From contig DOSQ01000158.1 of assembly GCA_003512125.1 (NCBI GenBank), forward strand, positions 1,580 through 9,864: a stretch of DNA of 8,285 nt, given 5' to 3'. Made by a program: the position numbers and the translations under genes. The notes under the pieces were generated by a model, which made no database searches, was not told the origin of the DNA, and saw only the letters and a program-made list of their open reading frames with translations. This DNA comes from Acidaminococcaceae bacterium (lineage in GTDB: Bacteria > Bacillota > Negativicutes > Acidaminococcales > Acidaminococcaceae). This document shows positions 1 through 5,455 of the stretch, one piece after another. Every line of letters begins with the position of its first letter. The stretch's first letter is position 1.

Positions 1-479
1 GCATAATTTCCGCTTACCCCATGCTCTTCCAAAAAAAGCATAATCTCCCGTAAATCAGAAATTGCGTGGTAGGCTTCTCCGATACTTTTTGCTTTTTTCG
101 CACCGATACCGGAAATTTCCGCCAGACGCTCCGGCGCTTTCCCGAGTATTTCCAGCGTATCCCTTCCAAAATGTTCCACGATGCGGGCAGCCATCGCTTT
201 GCCGATTCCTTTTACGGCTCCGCTGGCCAGAAAACGTTCAACGCCCTCGGCCGAATTCGGCTTAACCGACTGATAACCGGCCATCACAAACTGACAGCCA
301 AAGCGCGGATGCTGTGTCCAGTTGCCGGATGCCTGCACGGTTTCCCCCAGGAACGGAGACGGGCCCCTGTAGACAGCTGTAACAAGACCCAGGGCAGCGC
401 TCCGGATTCGGAAGACAGAAAATTGTTGATTATCACTTTGAAATACAATTGTTTCAACGGTTCCTTCAATTTTTTCCAT
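1..479 (-). CDS. recD2: RecD2-type ATP-dependent DNA helicase, N-terminal fragment
   Basis: This is the N-terminal 159 residues of a RecD2 (RecD-like, YrrC family) helicase; the rest lies beyond the left edge. The translation starts MEKIEGTVETIVF and has the N-terminal beta-rich segment of the family (about residues 1-70). Two helix-hairpin-helix motifs follow: VKGIGKAMAARIVEHFG at 89-105 and ISGIGAKKAKSIGEA at 122-136. The stretch REIMLFLEEHGVS near 144-156 is also characteristic. RecD2 proteins are 5'-3' superfamily 1B helicases that act in DNA repair and replication without RecBC. The motor motifs, including Walker A, lie outside the window and cannot be checked. The ATG at 477-479 has a GAGGG-like ribosome binding site just upstream and a promoter at 515-523. 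The gene is divergent from the SpeD-like gene. The family call is from recognition of the sequence pattern. Confidence 0.88.
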   Translation of the reverse strand, partial: MEKIEGTVETIVFQSDNQQFSVFRIRSAALGLVTAVYRGPSPFLGETVQASGNWTQHPRFGCQFVMAGYQSVKPNSAEGVERFLASGAVKGIGKAMAARIVEHFGRDTLEILGKAPERLAEISGIGAKKAKSIGEAYHAISDLREIMLFLEEHGVSGNY

Positions 480-514
480 GCGATCCCTCAGCATTGTTTA
501 TTATGGCTGACACT

Positions 515-523
515 ATTATATCA
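515..523 (-). promoter_or_regulatory. Extended -10 promoter for recD2
   Basis: The minus strand reads TGATATAAT: a perfect TATAAT hexamer at 515-520 with TG one base upstream. There is no good -35 at 16-18 bp, so this would be an extended -10 promoter. Transcription would start near 508, giving a leader of about 30 nt before the ATG at 479. Confidence 0.6.
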
Positions 524-562
524 CAAATTTCAACAGACTCATTTCCCAGTAAGTCCGGCCTT

Positions 563-591
563 TTGACAACCTTGTCTGCCTCTGTTATAAT
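563..591 (+). promoter_or_regulatory. Consensus sigma-70/sigma-A promoter for the SpeD-like gene
   Basis: TTGACA at 563-568, a 17-bp spacer, and TATAAT at 586-591 match the housekeeping consensus at every position. TG at 583-584 adds an extended -10. The predicted start near 598 gives a leader of about 85 nt, which contains a 6-bp hairpin (GACAGG at 639-644 with CCTGTC at 651-656). This is the strongest promoter by sequence in the window, and it is divergent from the recD2 promoter. Confidence 0.85.
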
Positions 592-682
592 AAACCTGCA
601 AATCAGACTACTTCAAAAGTGGTAGAAAACACGGAACGGACAGGTATATCCCTGTCGGCAGTTTTAAAAAAGGAGACTTATT

Positions 683-1135
683 TTGAAAACAGGATTGTTG
701 GTTGCCGCCGATCTGTACGGCTGTGCGGAAGACGCACTGGCACAGAGTGCATTAAAAAGCGTGTTGGAAGAATTTGCTAAAGCTGCCCATATGTATATGC
801 AAAGCATACGGACAGAACAGGAAGATGAATCCAATTACGGTATTTACAGTATTTGTAAGGCCGGTCATATTATTTTACATGTAAATTACGAGAAAGGATT
901 TGTATCTATTGACGGTTTTTCCTGCAGCGAAGAGGCCGATCCGGAAAAACTGGTGCGTGAGCTTTGCCGGTTCCTTTCCCCTGACAAAATGAAACTGACG
1001 TATGTTGACCGGGGCGATTTCGGTAAAAAAGCAGACATGAAACCGCGGCACCGGAACAAATCCCGCAAAATCACCCAGATGCGCAACATGACCAAACGGT
1101 TTGGCAAACTTCTGATCAAGCCGAAATCGTTATGA
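683..1135 (+). CDS. S-adenosylmethionine decarboxylase (SpeD)-like protein lacking the pyruvoyl serine
   Basis: This 150-residue protein looks like a prokaryotic SpeD-family protein. The N-terminus LLVAADLYGC (5-14) matches the family start (compare LVAEFYEC in Thermotoga SpeD). The segment GHIILHVNYEKGFVSIDGFSC (61-81) aligns with the catalytic region SHLTIHTWPEYGYAAVDLFTC. In that alignment the conserved His (H66) and Cys (C81) remain, but the serine that self-cleaves to form the pyruvoyl cofactor is Gly61 (GGT at 863-865), and WPE is NYE. A very basic tail (about 115-150, roughly 17 Lys/Arg) follows the domain. I infer that it cannot mature into a classical decarboxylase and may bind a ligand or nucleic acid instead; no function is assigned. 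The start is TTG, fixed by AGGAG at 671-675 with a 7-nt spacer. It is monocistronic, with a consensus promoter and a strong terminator; no polyamine gene is nearby. It may be annotated elsewhere simply as SpeD. Confidence 0.72.
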   Translation: MKTGLLVAADLYGCAEDALAQSALKSVLEEFAKAAHMYMQSIRTEQEDESNYGIYSICKAGHIILHVNYEKGFVSIDGFSCSEEADPEKLVRELCRFLSPDKMKLTYVDRGDFGKKADMKPRHRNKSRKITQMRNMTKRFGKLLIKPKSL

Positions 1136-1171
1136 TTTTTTCTTTAACAATCTGATATAACTATAATGCAA

Positions 1172-1207
1172 CAGAGCCGGACAGCAGTGTCCGGCTCTGA
1201 TTTTTTT
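1172..1207 (+). terminator. Rho-independent terminator of the SpeD-like gene
   Basis: A perfect 12-bp stem (1172-1183 with 1188-1199) closes a GCAG loop and is followed by A and seven T residues (1201-1207). It lies 36 bp after the stop codon. The other strand has no good T-tract, so it works mainly for the plus-strand gene, though it sits between two convergent genes. Confidence 0.93.
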
Positions 1208-1263
1208 CCCCAGCTACAGGCTTTTTATATTAAGAAAACACCGATTAATTTGTCTGTGTCTCC

Positions 1264-1719
1264 TTAATTACCGCGGTAACTCATAAACGCCTGGTCCCCA
1301 TATTTTACGATAACGTTCCATAAAACGGTACCTTTACGCACGTCCAGCTTGTCAATATTATTGACCTGGGCGCTCCCCTGCACCGGCAAAATCTTTTTAT
1401 CGTAAATTACATGATGGATATAATACAGCTCCGAATTCTTTACATCAAACTGAACGATGCCCTTCTCATCCGCTACACCTTCCAGTCCTCTTTCTTTCGT
1501 AGTATTGTACAGCATAATAACTCCCGGTAAAGGCACATTTTCCCGTGTCATAAACTGAAAGACTATTTTTGCCGTCCCCTGTTTACGGATTTCCTGAGCC
1601 GCTTTTACATAACGGTTTTTATAAGGGTTTTCGTCCTTGGACGCAGCGAAGGCAACCATTGACAGCGACACAAGAAATACAGTTAATAAACTGAATAACA
1701 GCAACGATCTTTTTTTCAT
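1264..1719 (-). CDS. Small secreted protein of unknown function, possible beta-sandwich (Cna-B/prealbumin-like) fold
   Basis: The 151-residue protein has a clear signal peptide: basic MKKR, a hydrophobic core (about 5-22), and a signal peptidase I site after the AFA motif near residue 25. There is no lipobox cysteine. The mature part of about 126 residues has no cysteine. Its middle (about 62-95) contains PLPGVIMLYN, then GVADEKGIVQFDV, which resembles the 'PGa.v.l...G...TDenG.v.F' strand pattern of Cna-B or carboxypeptidase-regulatory-like beta-sandwich domains. That fold call is inference; I do not recognise the family. An export or envelope role is likely. The ATG at 1717-1719 is supported by GGGGAGG with a 7-nt spacer. 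The gene is downstream of pyrR in the same direction but has its own extended -10 element, and it converges on the SpeD-like gene. Confidence 0.8.
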   Translation of the reverse strand: MKKRSLLLFSLLTVFLVSLSMVAFAASKDENPYKNRYVKAAQEIRKQGTAKIVFQFMTRENVPLPGVIMLYNTTKERGLEGVADEKGIVQFDVKNSELYYIHHVIYDKKILPVQGSAQVNNIDKLDVRKGTVLWNVIVKYGDQAFMSYRGN

Positions 1720-1801
1720 GAGAAAACCTCCCCAAAAATAAACTTTTTACAGAATGCCGGCAAACAGTTTCCGTTCTTCATGACAAAAACCTGCAACATG
1801 T

Positions 1802-1810
1802 ATTATAACA
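1802..1810 (-). promoter_or_regulatory. Extended -10 promoter for the secreted-protein gene
   Basis: The minus strand reads TGTTATAAT (TATAAT at 1802-1807 with TG at 1809-1810). The hexamer 17 bp upstream (ATAAAG) is a poor -35. A start near 1795 would give a leader of about 75 nt. It lies within the 134-bp gap after pyrR, where no clear terminator is seen, so readthrough from pyrR is also possible. Confidence 0.5.
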
Positions 1811-1853
1811 CAGAACCGGCAAAACTTTATGAAATATATGAAAACTCCTGCGA

Positions 1854-2405
1854 TTATTCGGCAATCTCGCCTAAAATAACCTCGTCCTCTTTCCCTTCTT
1901 CCTGCAACGCCACTTCAATGGTCTCACGGCGGGAAGTCGGAACATTCTTCCCCGCGTAATCGGCACGGATCGGCAGTTCCCGGTGTCCGCGGTCAATGAG
2001 AACGGCCAGCTGGATCGAATTGGGCCTGCCCATATCAATAATGGCATCCAGGGCAGCACGGATCGTACGTCCGGTATAAAGCACGTCATCCACCAGAATA
2101 ATATGTTTGCCTGTAATATCAAAATCAATTTCCGTCCCGTGGATTACCGGGTTATACCCCATCGTAGTGAGGTCATCACGGTACAGGGTAATATCCAGTG
2201 AACCGGTGGGCACCTTAACATTCTCAATCTTCTCAATCTCATCCGCAATCCTGGCTGCCAACGGTACGCCCCGTGTACGGATGCCAACCAGAGCGACATT
2301 CTCCACGCCCCTGTTCTTTTCCGTAATTTCATGAGCGATACGGATCAATGCACGGCGGATGCCGTCCGCATCCATAATCGAAGTTTTTTTAATAATACTC
2401 TTCAT
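1854..2405 (-). CDS. pyrR: Bifunctional pyrimidine operon regulator / uracil phosphoribosyltransferase PyrR
   Basis: This 183-residue protein matches PyrR along its length. DADGIRRALIRIAHEI lies near the N-terminus, DITLYRDDLT at 71-80, the PRPP-binding loop VDDVLYTGRT at 105-114, and GRPNSIQLAVLIDRGHRELPIRADYAGK at 126-153 (Bacillus PyrR is about 181 residues). In Gram-positive bacteria PyrR binds pyr mRNA when UMP is high and promotes attenuation, and it has some uracil phosphoribosyltransferase activity. I chose the ATG at 2403-2405 because GAGGTG (2412-2417) lies 6 nt upstream. An in-frame GTG at 2412-2414 is part of that ribosome binding site and is unlikely to be the start. The gene follows the rluD-type gene, as in Bacillus lspA-ylyB-pyrR. 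No other pyr gene is downstream, and I see no PyrR-binding loop in its leader, so PyrR here probably acts on pyr genes elsewhere. Confidence 0.93.
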   Translation of the reverse strand: MKSIIKKTSIMDADGIRRALIRIAHEITEKNRGVENVALVGIRTRGVPLAARIADEIEKIENVKVPTGSLDITLYRDDLTTMGYNPVIHGTEIDFDITGKHIILVDDVLYTGRTIRAALDAIIDMGRPNSIQLAVLIDRGHRELPIRADYAGKNVPTSRRETIEVALQEEGKEDEVILGEIAE

Positions 2406-2493
2406 AGTTTTCACCTCATATTTATATTAACCCAAATTTTTGTCTTTTCATAGTCATTTTAAAAAAAACATTCTGTAAATCCTTAATTAAATT

Positions 2494-2529
2494 ACAGCAC
2501 AGAGCGAAACATGCGTCACGCCCTGCTGT
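2494..2529 (-). other. Imperfect hairpin between the rluD-type gene and pyrR
   Basis: On the minus strand ACAGCA pairs with TGCTGT (2524-2529 with 2494-2499), and inside it GGGCG pairs with CGCTC, with a 2-nt bulge and a 12-nt loop. It begins at the rluD-type stop codon. The sequence after it is AT-rich but has no T-run, so it is at best a weak terminator or an RNA-processing/stability hairpin. The rest of 2415-2528 is AT-rich; I see no convincing promoter in it. Confidence 0.35.
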
Positions 2530-3560
2530 CAAAACTGTCCGTTATGCAGACGGGTTATAATTTTTTGCAGATCCTCCGGCAGGGGCGCTTCAAAATGCAT
2601 CGGTTTCCCTGTCCGCGGATGGATAAAATCCAGGGTCTGGGAATGCAGCGCCTGCCCTTTTATGGAAAACGGCGTTTTCATAGGGGAATATTTGGGATCG
2701 CCCACCAACGGGTAACCCAGATACTCCATATGCAGACGGATCTGATGGGTGCGCCCGGTCTTTAAACTGCACCTGACCACGGTAAACCGTCCAAACCGTT
2801 CCAGCACCTCATATCCCGTAATGGCCTCGCGACCGCCTTCTGCCACAACCGCCATCCGTTTCCGGTCATTTTTATCCCTGTCCATCCGGGTTTTTATCTC
2901 ACCGGAATCCGTTTTTATATTCCCTCTGACCACACACAGATAGGTACGCTTTGCCGTTTTATCCTGGATCTGTTTTGAAAGAGATACATGCGCCTCGTCA
3001 TTTTTGGCAACGATCATAATTCCGCTGGTATCTTTATCCAGCCGGTGGACAATGCCGGGCCGGATCACCCCGTTGATTCCCGACAGGTTCTTACAGTGGA
3101 ACAGTAACGCATTGACCAGGGTGCCTGTATAATGTCCCGGCGCCGGATGCACCACCATACCCCTGGGCTTATTCAGCACGATTACGTCGTCATCTTCATA
3201 AAGGATGTCCAGCAGAATATTTTCCGGTTCAGCTTCCAGGGGAATAGGCCTGGGCAATGTGATCTGGAACATTTCGCCCGCTTTGATCCGGTAATTCGGC
3301 TTAAGCGTTTTTCCCCCTTTGGAAACACGGCCTTCATCCAGCAAAATCCGGACATGGGAGCGGGTACTTTCCAGGACTTCGGCAAAAAACACATCCGCCC
3401 GTTTTCCGGAGTCCGCTGCGTCTGCAGTCACTTCCCGCAGATCTTCCGCATCCTGCGCGGCAACATCCGGCTCCTCCCCTGTGTCATTCCAGACACCGTC
3501 AGCAACCGGAGCCTCCGTTTCATTTAATTGTCCAGAAATCCGTTCTGTACCATTCCCCAT
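2529..3560 (-). CDS. RluA/RluD-family 23S rRNA pseudouridine synthase (YlyB-like) with acidic N-terminal extension
   Basis: The protein converts uridines in RNA to pseudouridine and belongs to the RluA family with an N-terminal S4 RNA-binding domain. From the ATG at 3558-3560 it is 343 residues. In that numbering the S4 domain is about 48-108 (RSHVRILLDEGRVSKGGK), the catalytic domain starts at YEDDDVIVLNKP, and the active-site motif HRLDKDTSG is at 172-180 with catalytic Asp175. KTGRTHQIRLHMEYLGYPLVGDPKY is another family block. Before S4 there are about 45 acidic, low-complexity residues that typical RluD proteins lack. Starts are ambiguous: ATG 3584 (8 codons longer, weak ribosome binding site), ATG 3560 (AGGA 8 nt upstream, preferred), or GTG 3431, which would remove the extension. 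With ATG 3560 it overlaps lspA by 37 bp, implying coupled translation. The exact rRNA target (RluD-like or other) cannot be told from sequence. Confidence 0.9.
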   Translation of the reverse strand: MGNGTERISGQLNETEAPVADGVWNDTGEEPDVAAQDAEDLREVTADAADSGKRADVFFAEVLESTRSHVRILLDEGRVSKGGKTLKPNYRIKAGEMFQITLPRPIPLEAEPENILLDILYEDDDVIVLNKPRGMVVHPAPGHYTGTLVNALLFHCKNLSGINGVIRPGIVHRLDKDTSGIMIVAKNDEAHVSLSKQIQDKTAKRTYLCVVRGNIKTDSGEIKTRMDRDKNDRKRMAVVAEGGREAITGYEVLERFGRFTVVRCSLKTGRTHQIRLHMEYLGYPLVGDPKYSPMKTPFSIKGQALHSQTLDFIHPRTGKPMHFEAPLPEDLQKIITRLHNGQF

Positions 3561-3967
3561 AAAATCAGTCCTACTCCTGCGCATATGGCAATATCCGCCA
3601 CGTTAAACACCGGCCAGATACGAAAATCAAAAAAATCGATGACCAGCCCTGTCTGTATCCTGTCCCACAGGTTTCCCAGGGTACCTCCCAGAAACAATGC
3701 GGTTCCGCTCCGTATCCGCCACCCTTCAGCCAGTATATCTTTCCGCATCCACCAGATGACAGCAACTGCCGCAACACCGATTACCAGAAAAAAAGCACGG
3801 TTATGAGGCAGCATGCCAAACGCGGCGCCCGGGTTCAAAACATATGTTACATGAAAAATATTTTCAAAAACCGGAAAGCTTTCTCCTTCCGCCATTTTTG
3901 AAACAACAGCCAGCTTGGTGACCCGGTCCAGGAACAGCACCAGCAGCGATAACCATAATAAAATCAT
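3524..3967 (-). CDS. lspA: Lipoprotein signal peptidase (signal peptidase II)
   Basis: LspA is the membrane aspartyl protease that removes signal peptides from diacylglyceryl-modified prolipoproteins. The 147-residue protein has four predicted membrane segments (about 2-20, 57-74, 88-100, 123-141). All key family residues are present at nearly the Bacillus positions: Asp14 in LDRVTK, Asn45 in NPGAAFG, Asn99 and Asp102 in GGTLGNLWDR, and Asn122, Ala124 and Asp125 in FNVAD. Asp102 and Asp125 are the expected catalytic pair. The ATG at 3965-3967 has GGGAG 5 nt upstream. It is the first gene of a transcript with the rluD-type gene (37-bp overlap). Its promoter lies inside the terminator of the upstream acyl-CoA dehydrogenase. 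The secreted protein at 1264-1719 lacks a lipobox and is not an obvious substrate. Confidence 0.96.
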   Translation of the reverse strand: MILLWLSLLVLFLDRVTKLAVVSKMAEGESFPVFENIFHVTYVLNPGAAFGMLPHNRAFFLVIGVAAVAVIWWMRKDILAEGWRIRSGTALFLGGTLGNLWDRIQTGLVIDFFDFRIWPVFNVADIAICAGVGLILWGMVQNGFLDN

Positions 3968-3994
3968 AGCGGCTCCCAGAATTCTTTTCAGAAA

Positions 3995-4019
3995 CTGCTG
4001 CGAAGGGTTTCCGCAACAG
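3995..4019 (-). other. Hairpin in the lspA leader
   Basis: On the minus strand CTGTTGCG (4012-4019) pairs over 8 bp, with one G-U, with CGCAGCAG (3995-4002) around a 9-nt loop. It starts about 7 nt after the predicted transcription start and ends 27 nt before the lspA ATG. No T-run follows, so it is not a terminator; it may stabilise the 5' end. Confidence 0.4.
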
Positions 4020-4032
4020 ATCCTTATACAGT

Positions 4033-4061
4033 ATTATAACAAAAACCCCGCTGCCTGTCAG
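4033..4061 (-). promoter_or_regulatory. lspA promoter embedded in the upstream terminator
   Basis: On the minus strand, -35 CTGACA (4056-4061, one mismatch to TTGACA), a 17-bp spacer and -10 TATAAT (4033-4038) are preceded by an extended -10 TG at 4040-4041. The -35 covers the loop and first stem bases of the acyl-CoA dehydrogenase terminator, and the spacer contains its right arm and T-tract. Transcription would start near 4026. Confidence 0.75.
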
Positions 4062-4073
4062 CAGGCAACGGGG
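4041..4073 (-). terminator. Rho-independent terminator of the acyl-CoA dehydrogenase gene
   Basis: On the minus strand a 12-bp stem with one G-U pair (4062-4073 with 4046-4057) closes a CTGA loop and is followed by five T residues (4041-4045). It lies 14 bp after the stop codon. It shares bases with the lspA promoter. Confidence 0.9.
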
Positions 4074-4087
4074 CAGCTTCGCATAAA

Positions 4088-5227
4088 TCAGTACATAACT
4101 TTGTTGGCGATGACCAGCCGCTGGATCTGGTTGGTGCCTTCATAAATCTGCATGATCTTGGCATCACGCATGCGTTTTTCCGCCGGATTTTCCTTGGAGT
4201 AACCGTAACCACCCATGATCTGTACGGCATTGGTGGTAACTTCCATCGCAGTATCCGCCGCAAAGCATTTGGCCATGGCAGCTTCCTTGGTGAATACAAC
4301 ACCTTCGTCACGCATAGCGCAGGCACGGTACACCAGCAGGCGGGCCGCATCGATCTTCATAGCCATGTCCGCAACCATTTCCTGGATCATTTCAAAAGAA
4401 GCAATGGGCTGGCCAAACTGTTTGCGCTCTTTGGCATAGGCAACCGCAACATCCAGAGCAGCCTGAGCCAGGCCTACGGAAACCGCGCCCACGAACGGAC
4501 GGGCGGAATCCAGCGTCTGCATGGCAATCCGGAATCCCTGGCCTTCCCGGCCTACCCGGTTTGATTCCGGGATCACAACGTTATCCAGAATCAGTTCACA
4601 GGTATTGGAAGGACGGATACCCATCTTATCCTCTTTACGGCCCACTTTGAAACCGGGGGTTCCCTTCGGTACGATAAACGCGGTCAGACCGCGGATACCG
4701 CCGTCTTTACGGGTGTTGGCAAAAATCAGGTAAATATCCGCAATACCGCCGTTGGTAATAAAAGCCTTGGTACCGTTTAAGGTATAGGTCTTGTCCTCTT
4801 TGTTATGTACGGCACGGGTGGAAACACCGCCTGCATCGGAGCCGGCGCCCGGTTCCGTCAGGGCGAAAGCAGCCAGGCCGCCTTCGTTCAGGATATCGCA
4901 CCACATGCGTTTCTGTTCATCGTTACCCGCAATCAGAACCGGAGCCGTAGCCAGCGCATTAGCCGCCATGGAAGTCGCTACGCCGGCGCAGCCCTTGCCC
5001 AGTTCTTCATACATCATGGCAACGGTCACACTGTCCAGACCCAGTCCACCGTATTCTTCAGGAACGATAACATTCAGCAGCCCCATGTCAGCAGCCATCT
5101 TAAACAGTTCCGGACGGGTCGCGTTTTCCGCATCCATCTCACCTGCGATAGGGGTTATTTCCTTTTCAACAAACTCGCGCACCATTTCCTGCAATTCGAG
5201 CTGTTCTTCCGTAAATGCAAAATTCAT
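4088..5227 (-). CDS. Acyl-CoA dehydrogenase, probably short-chain (butyryl-CoA type)
   Basis: This FAD flavoenzyme oxidises acyl-CoA to trans-2-enoyl-CoA and passes electrons to electron-transfer flavoprotein; in anaerobes it often runs in the reductive, butyrate-forming direction. The 379-residue length is normal for the family. Signature 1 (ALTEPGAGSD, 122-131) contacts FAD and substrate. KEDKMGIRPSNTCEL and the C-terminal block QIMGGYGYSKENP...YEGTNQIQR are present, with the expected catalytic Glu363 in IYEGTNQ. Substrate chain length cannot be fixed from sequence; glutaryl- or branched-chain acyl-CoA are alternatives. I place the start at ATG 5225-5227, because AGGAGG (5234-5239) is 6 nt from it but directly abuts the other in-frame ATG at 5231-5233. 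The gene stands alone: no etfAB, crotonase or thiolase is in the window. It has its own promoter with palindromes upstream and its own terminator. Confidence 0.94.
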   Translation of the reverse strand: MNFAFTEEQLELQEMVREFVEKEITPIAGEMDAENATRPELFKMAADMGLLNVIVPEEYGGLGLDSVTVAMMYEELGKGCAGVATSMAANALATAPVLIAGNDEQKRMWCDILNEGGLAAFALTEPGAGSDAGGVSTRAVHNKEDKTYTLNGTKAFITNGGIADIYLIFANTRKDGGIRGLTAFIVPKGTPGFKVGRKEDKMGIRPSNTCELILDNVVIPESNRVGREGQGFRIAMQTLDSARPFVGAVSVGLAQAALDVAVAYAKERKQFGQPIASFEMIQEMVADMAMKIDAARLLVYRACAMRDEGVVFTKEAAMAKCFAADTAMEVTTNAVQIMGGYGYSKENPAEKRMRDAKIMQIYEGTNQIQRLVIANKVMY

Positions 5228-5269
5228 TGTCATCCTCCTAAATACGGTGTCTATTTTTTTATAAATAAA

Positions 5270-5297
5270 ATTATCTCAAAACTGAACGTCCAGTCAA
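5270..5297 (-). promoter_or_regulatory. Promoter of the acyl-CoA dehydrogenase gene
   Basis: On the minus strand, -35 TTGACT (5292-5297), a 16-bp spacer and -10 GATAAT (5270-5275) with TG one base upstream. The predicted start is near 5263, about 36 nt before the preferred ATG. A palindrome at 5281-5294 overlaps the -35 and spacer. Confidence 0.65.
5281..5294 (+). promoter_or_regulatory. Imperfect 14-bp palindrome overlapping the acyl-CoA dehydrogenase -35 box
   Basis: ACTGAACGTCCAGT equals its reverse complement at 12 of 14 positions. It lies over the -35 and the upstream half of the spacer, where a repressor would block RNA polymerase. The regulator is unknown; a TetR-type acyl-CoA sensor would fit but is only a guess. 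Confidence 0.4.
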
Positions 5298-5300
5298 CAC

Positions 5301-5339
5301 TTGTTGTATTTTACCACATGTCTACTTATAATACAACAA
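5301..5339 (+). repeat. Perfect 10-bp inverted repeat upstream of the acyl-CoA dehydrogenase promoter
   Basis: TTGTTGTATT (5301-5310) and AATACAACAA (5330-5339) are exact reverse complements separated by 19 bp, directly upstream of the -35 at 5292-5297. The arms contain promoter-like boxes on both strands (plus: TTGTAT 5304-5309, 17 bp, TATAAT 5327-5332; minus: TTGTAT 5331-5336, 17 bp, TAAAAT 5308-5313). It could be a regulator site or a second promoter. Confidence 0.6.
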
Positions 5340-5354
5340 CCCTCTGAAGAAAAT

Positions 5355-5370
5355 TTCACAAAGTTCACAA
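5355..5370 (+). repeat. Two direct repeats of TTCACAA
   Basis: TTCACAA occurs at 5355-5361 and 5364-5370, 9 bp apart. Each matches a half-site of the Rex redox repressor (TTGTGAA-N4-TTCACAA), but they are in direct rather than inverted orientation, so a Rex site is not established. They lie between the glutamine synthetase gene and the acyl-CoA dehydrogenase promoter. Confidence 0.3.
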
Positions 5371-5455
5371 TACAAACAGGTCTCAACGGCAAAAAGCACC
5401 ATTTCCGGGTCCTGCTCCGGTGATTACCATGAATTCACTTGAAGGATCACCGCTT

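Noticed and set aside
66..566. Plus-strand open frame of 166 codons at the left end
   Set aside because: It lies opposite recD2, whose helix-hairpin-helix motifs are unmistakable, and its product has no recognisable features.
598..682. Riboswitch (SAM or polyamine responsive) in the leader of the SpeD-like gene
   Set aside because: The 85-nt leader has one 6-bp hairpin and a smaller one but no known SAM-riboswitch core, and no terminator precedes the start codon.
2406..2528. PyrR-binding attenuator in the pyrR leader
   Set aside because: I looked for the conserved pyr mRNA loop (UCC-N-G-N-GAGG-like) and a terminator/antiterminator pair and saw neither.
4805..5347. Plus-strand open frame of 180 codons over the acyl-CoA dehydrogenase 5' end
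   Set aside because: It is the antisense shadow of a conserved enzyme and runs through its promoter region.
5355..5370. Rex repressor operator
   Set aside because: The two half-sites are in direct, not inverted, orientation, so the palindromic Rex consensus is not met. Kept only as a repeat.
5396..5451. Two alternative weak hairpins after glutamine synthetase (GGTGAT/ATCACC and CACC/GGTG followed by five T residues), suggesting an attenuator or terminator
   Set aside because: The stems are only 4-6 bp with loops of about 18-21 nt, and no protein or ligand logic supports an attenuator here. At most a poor terminator.
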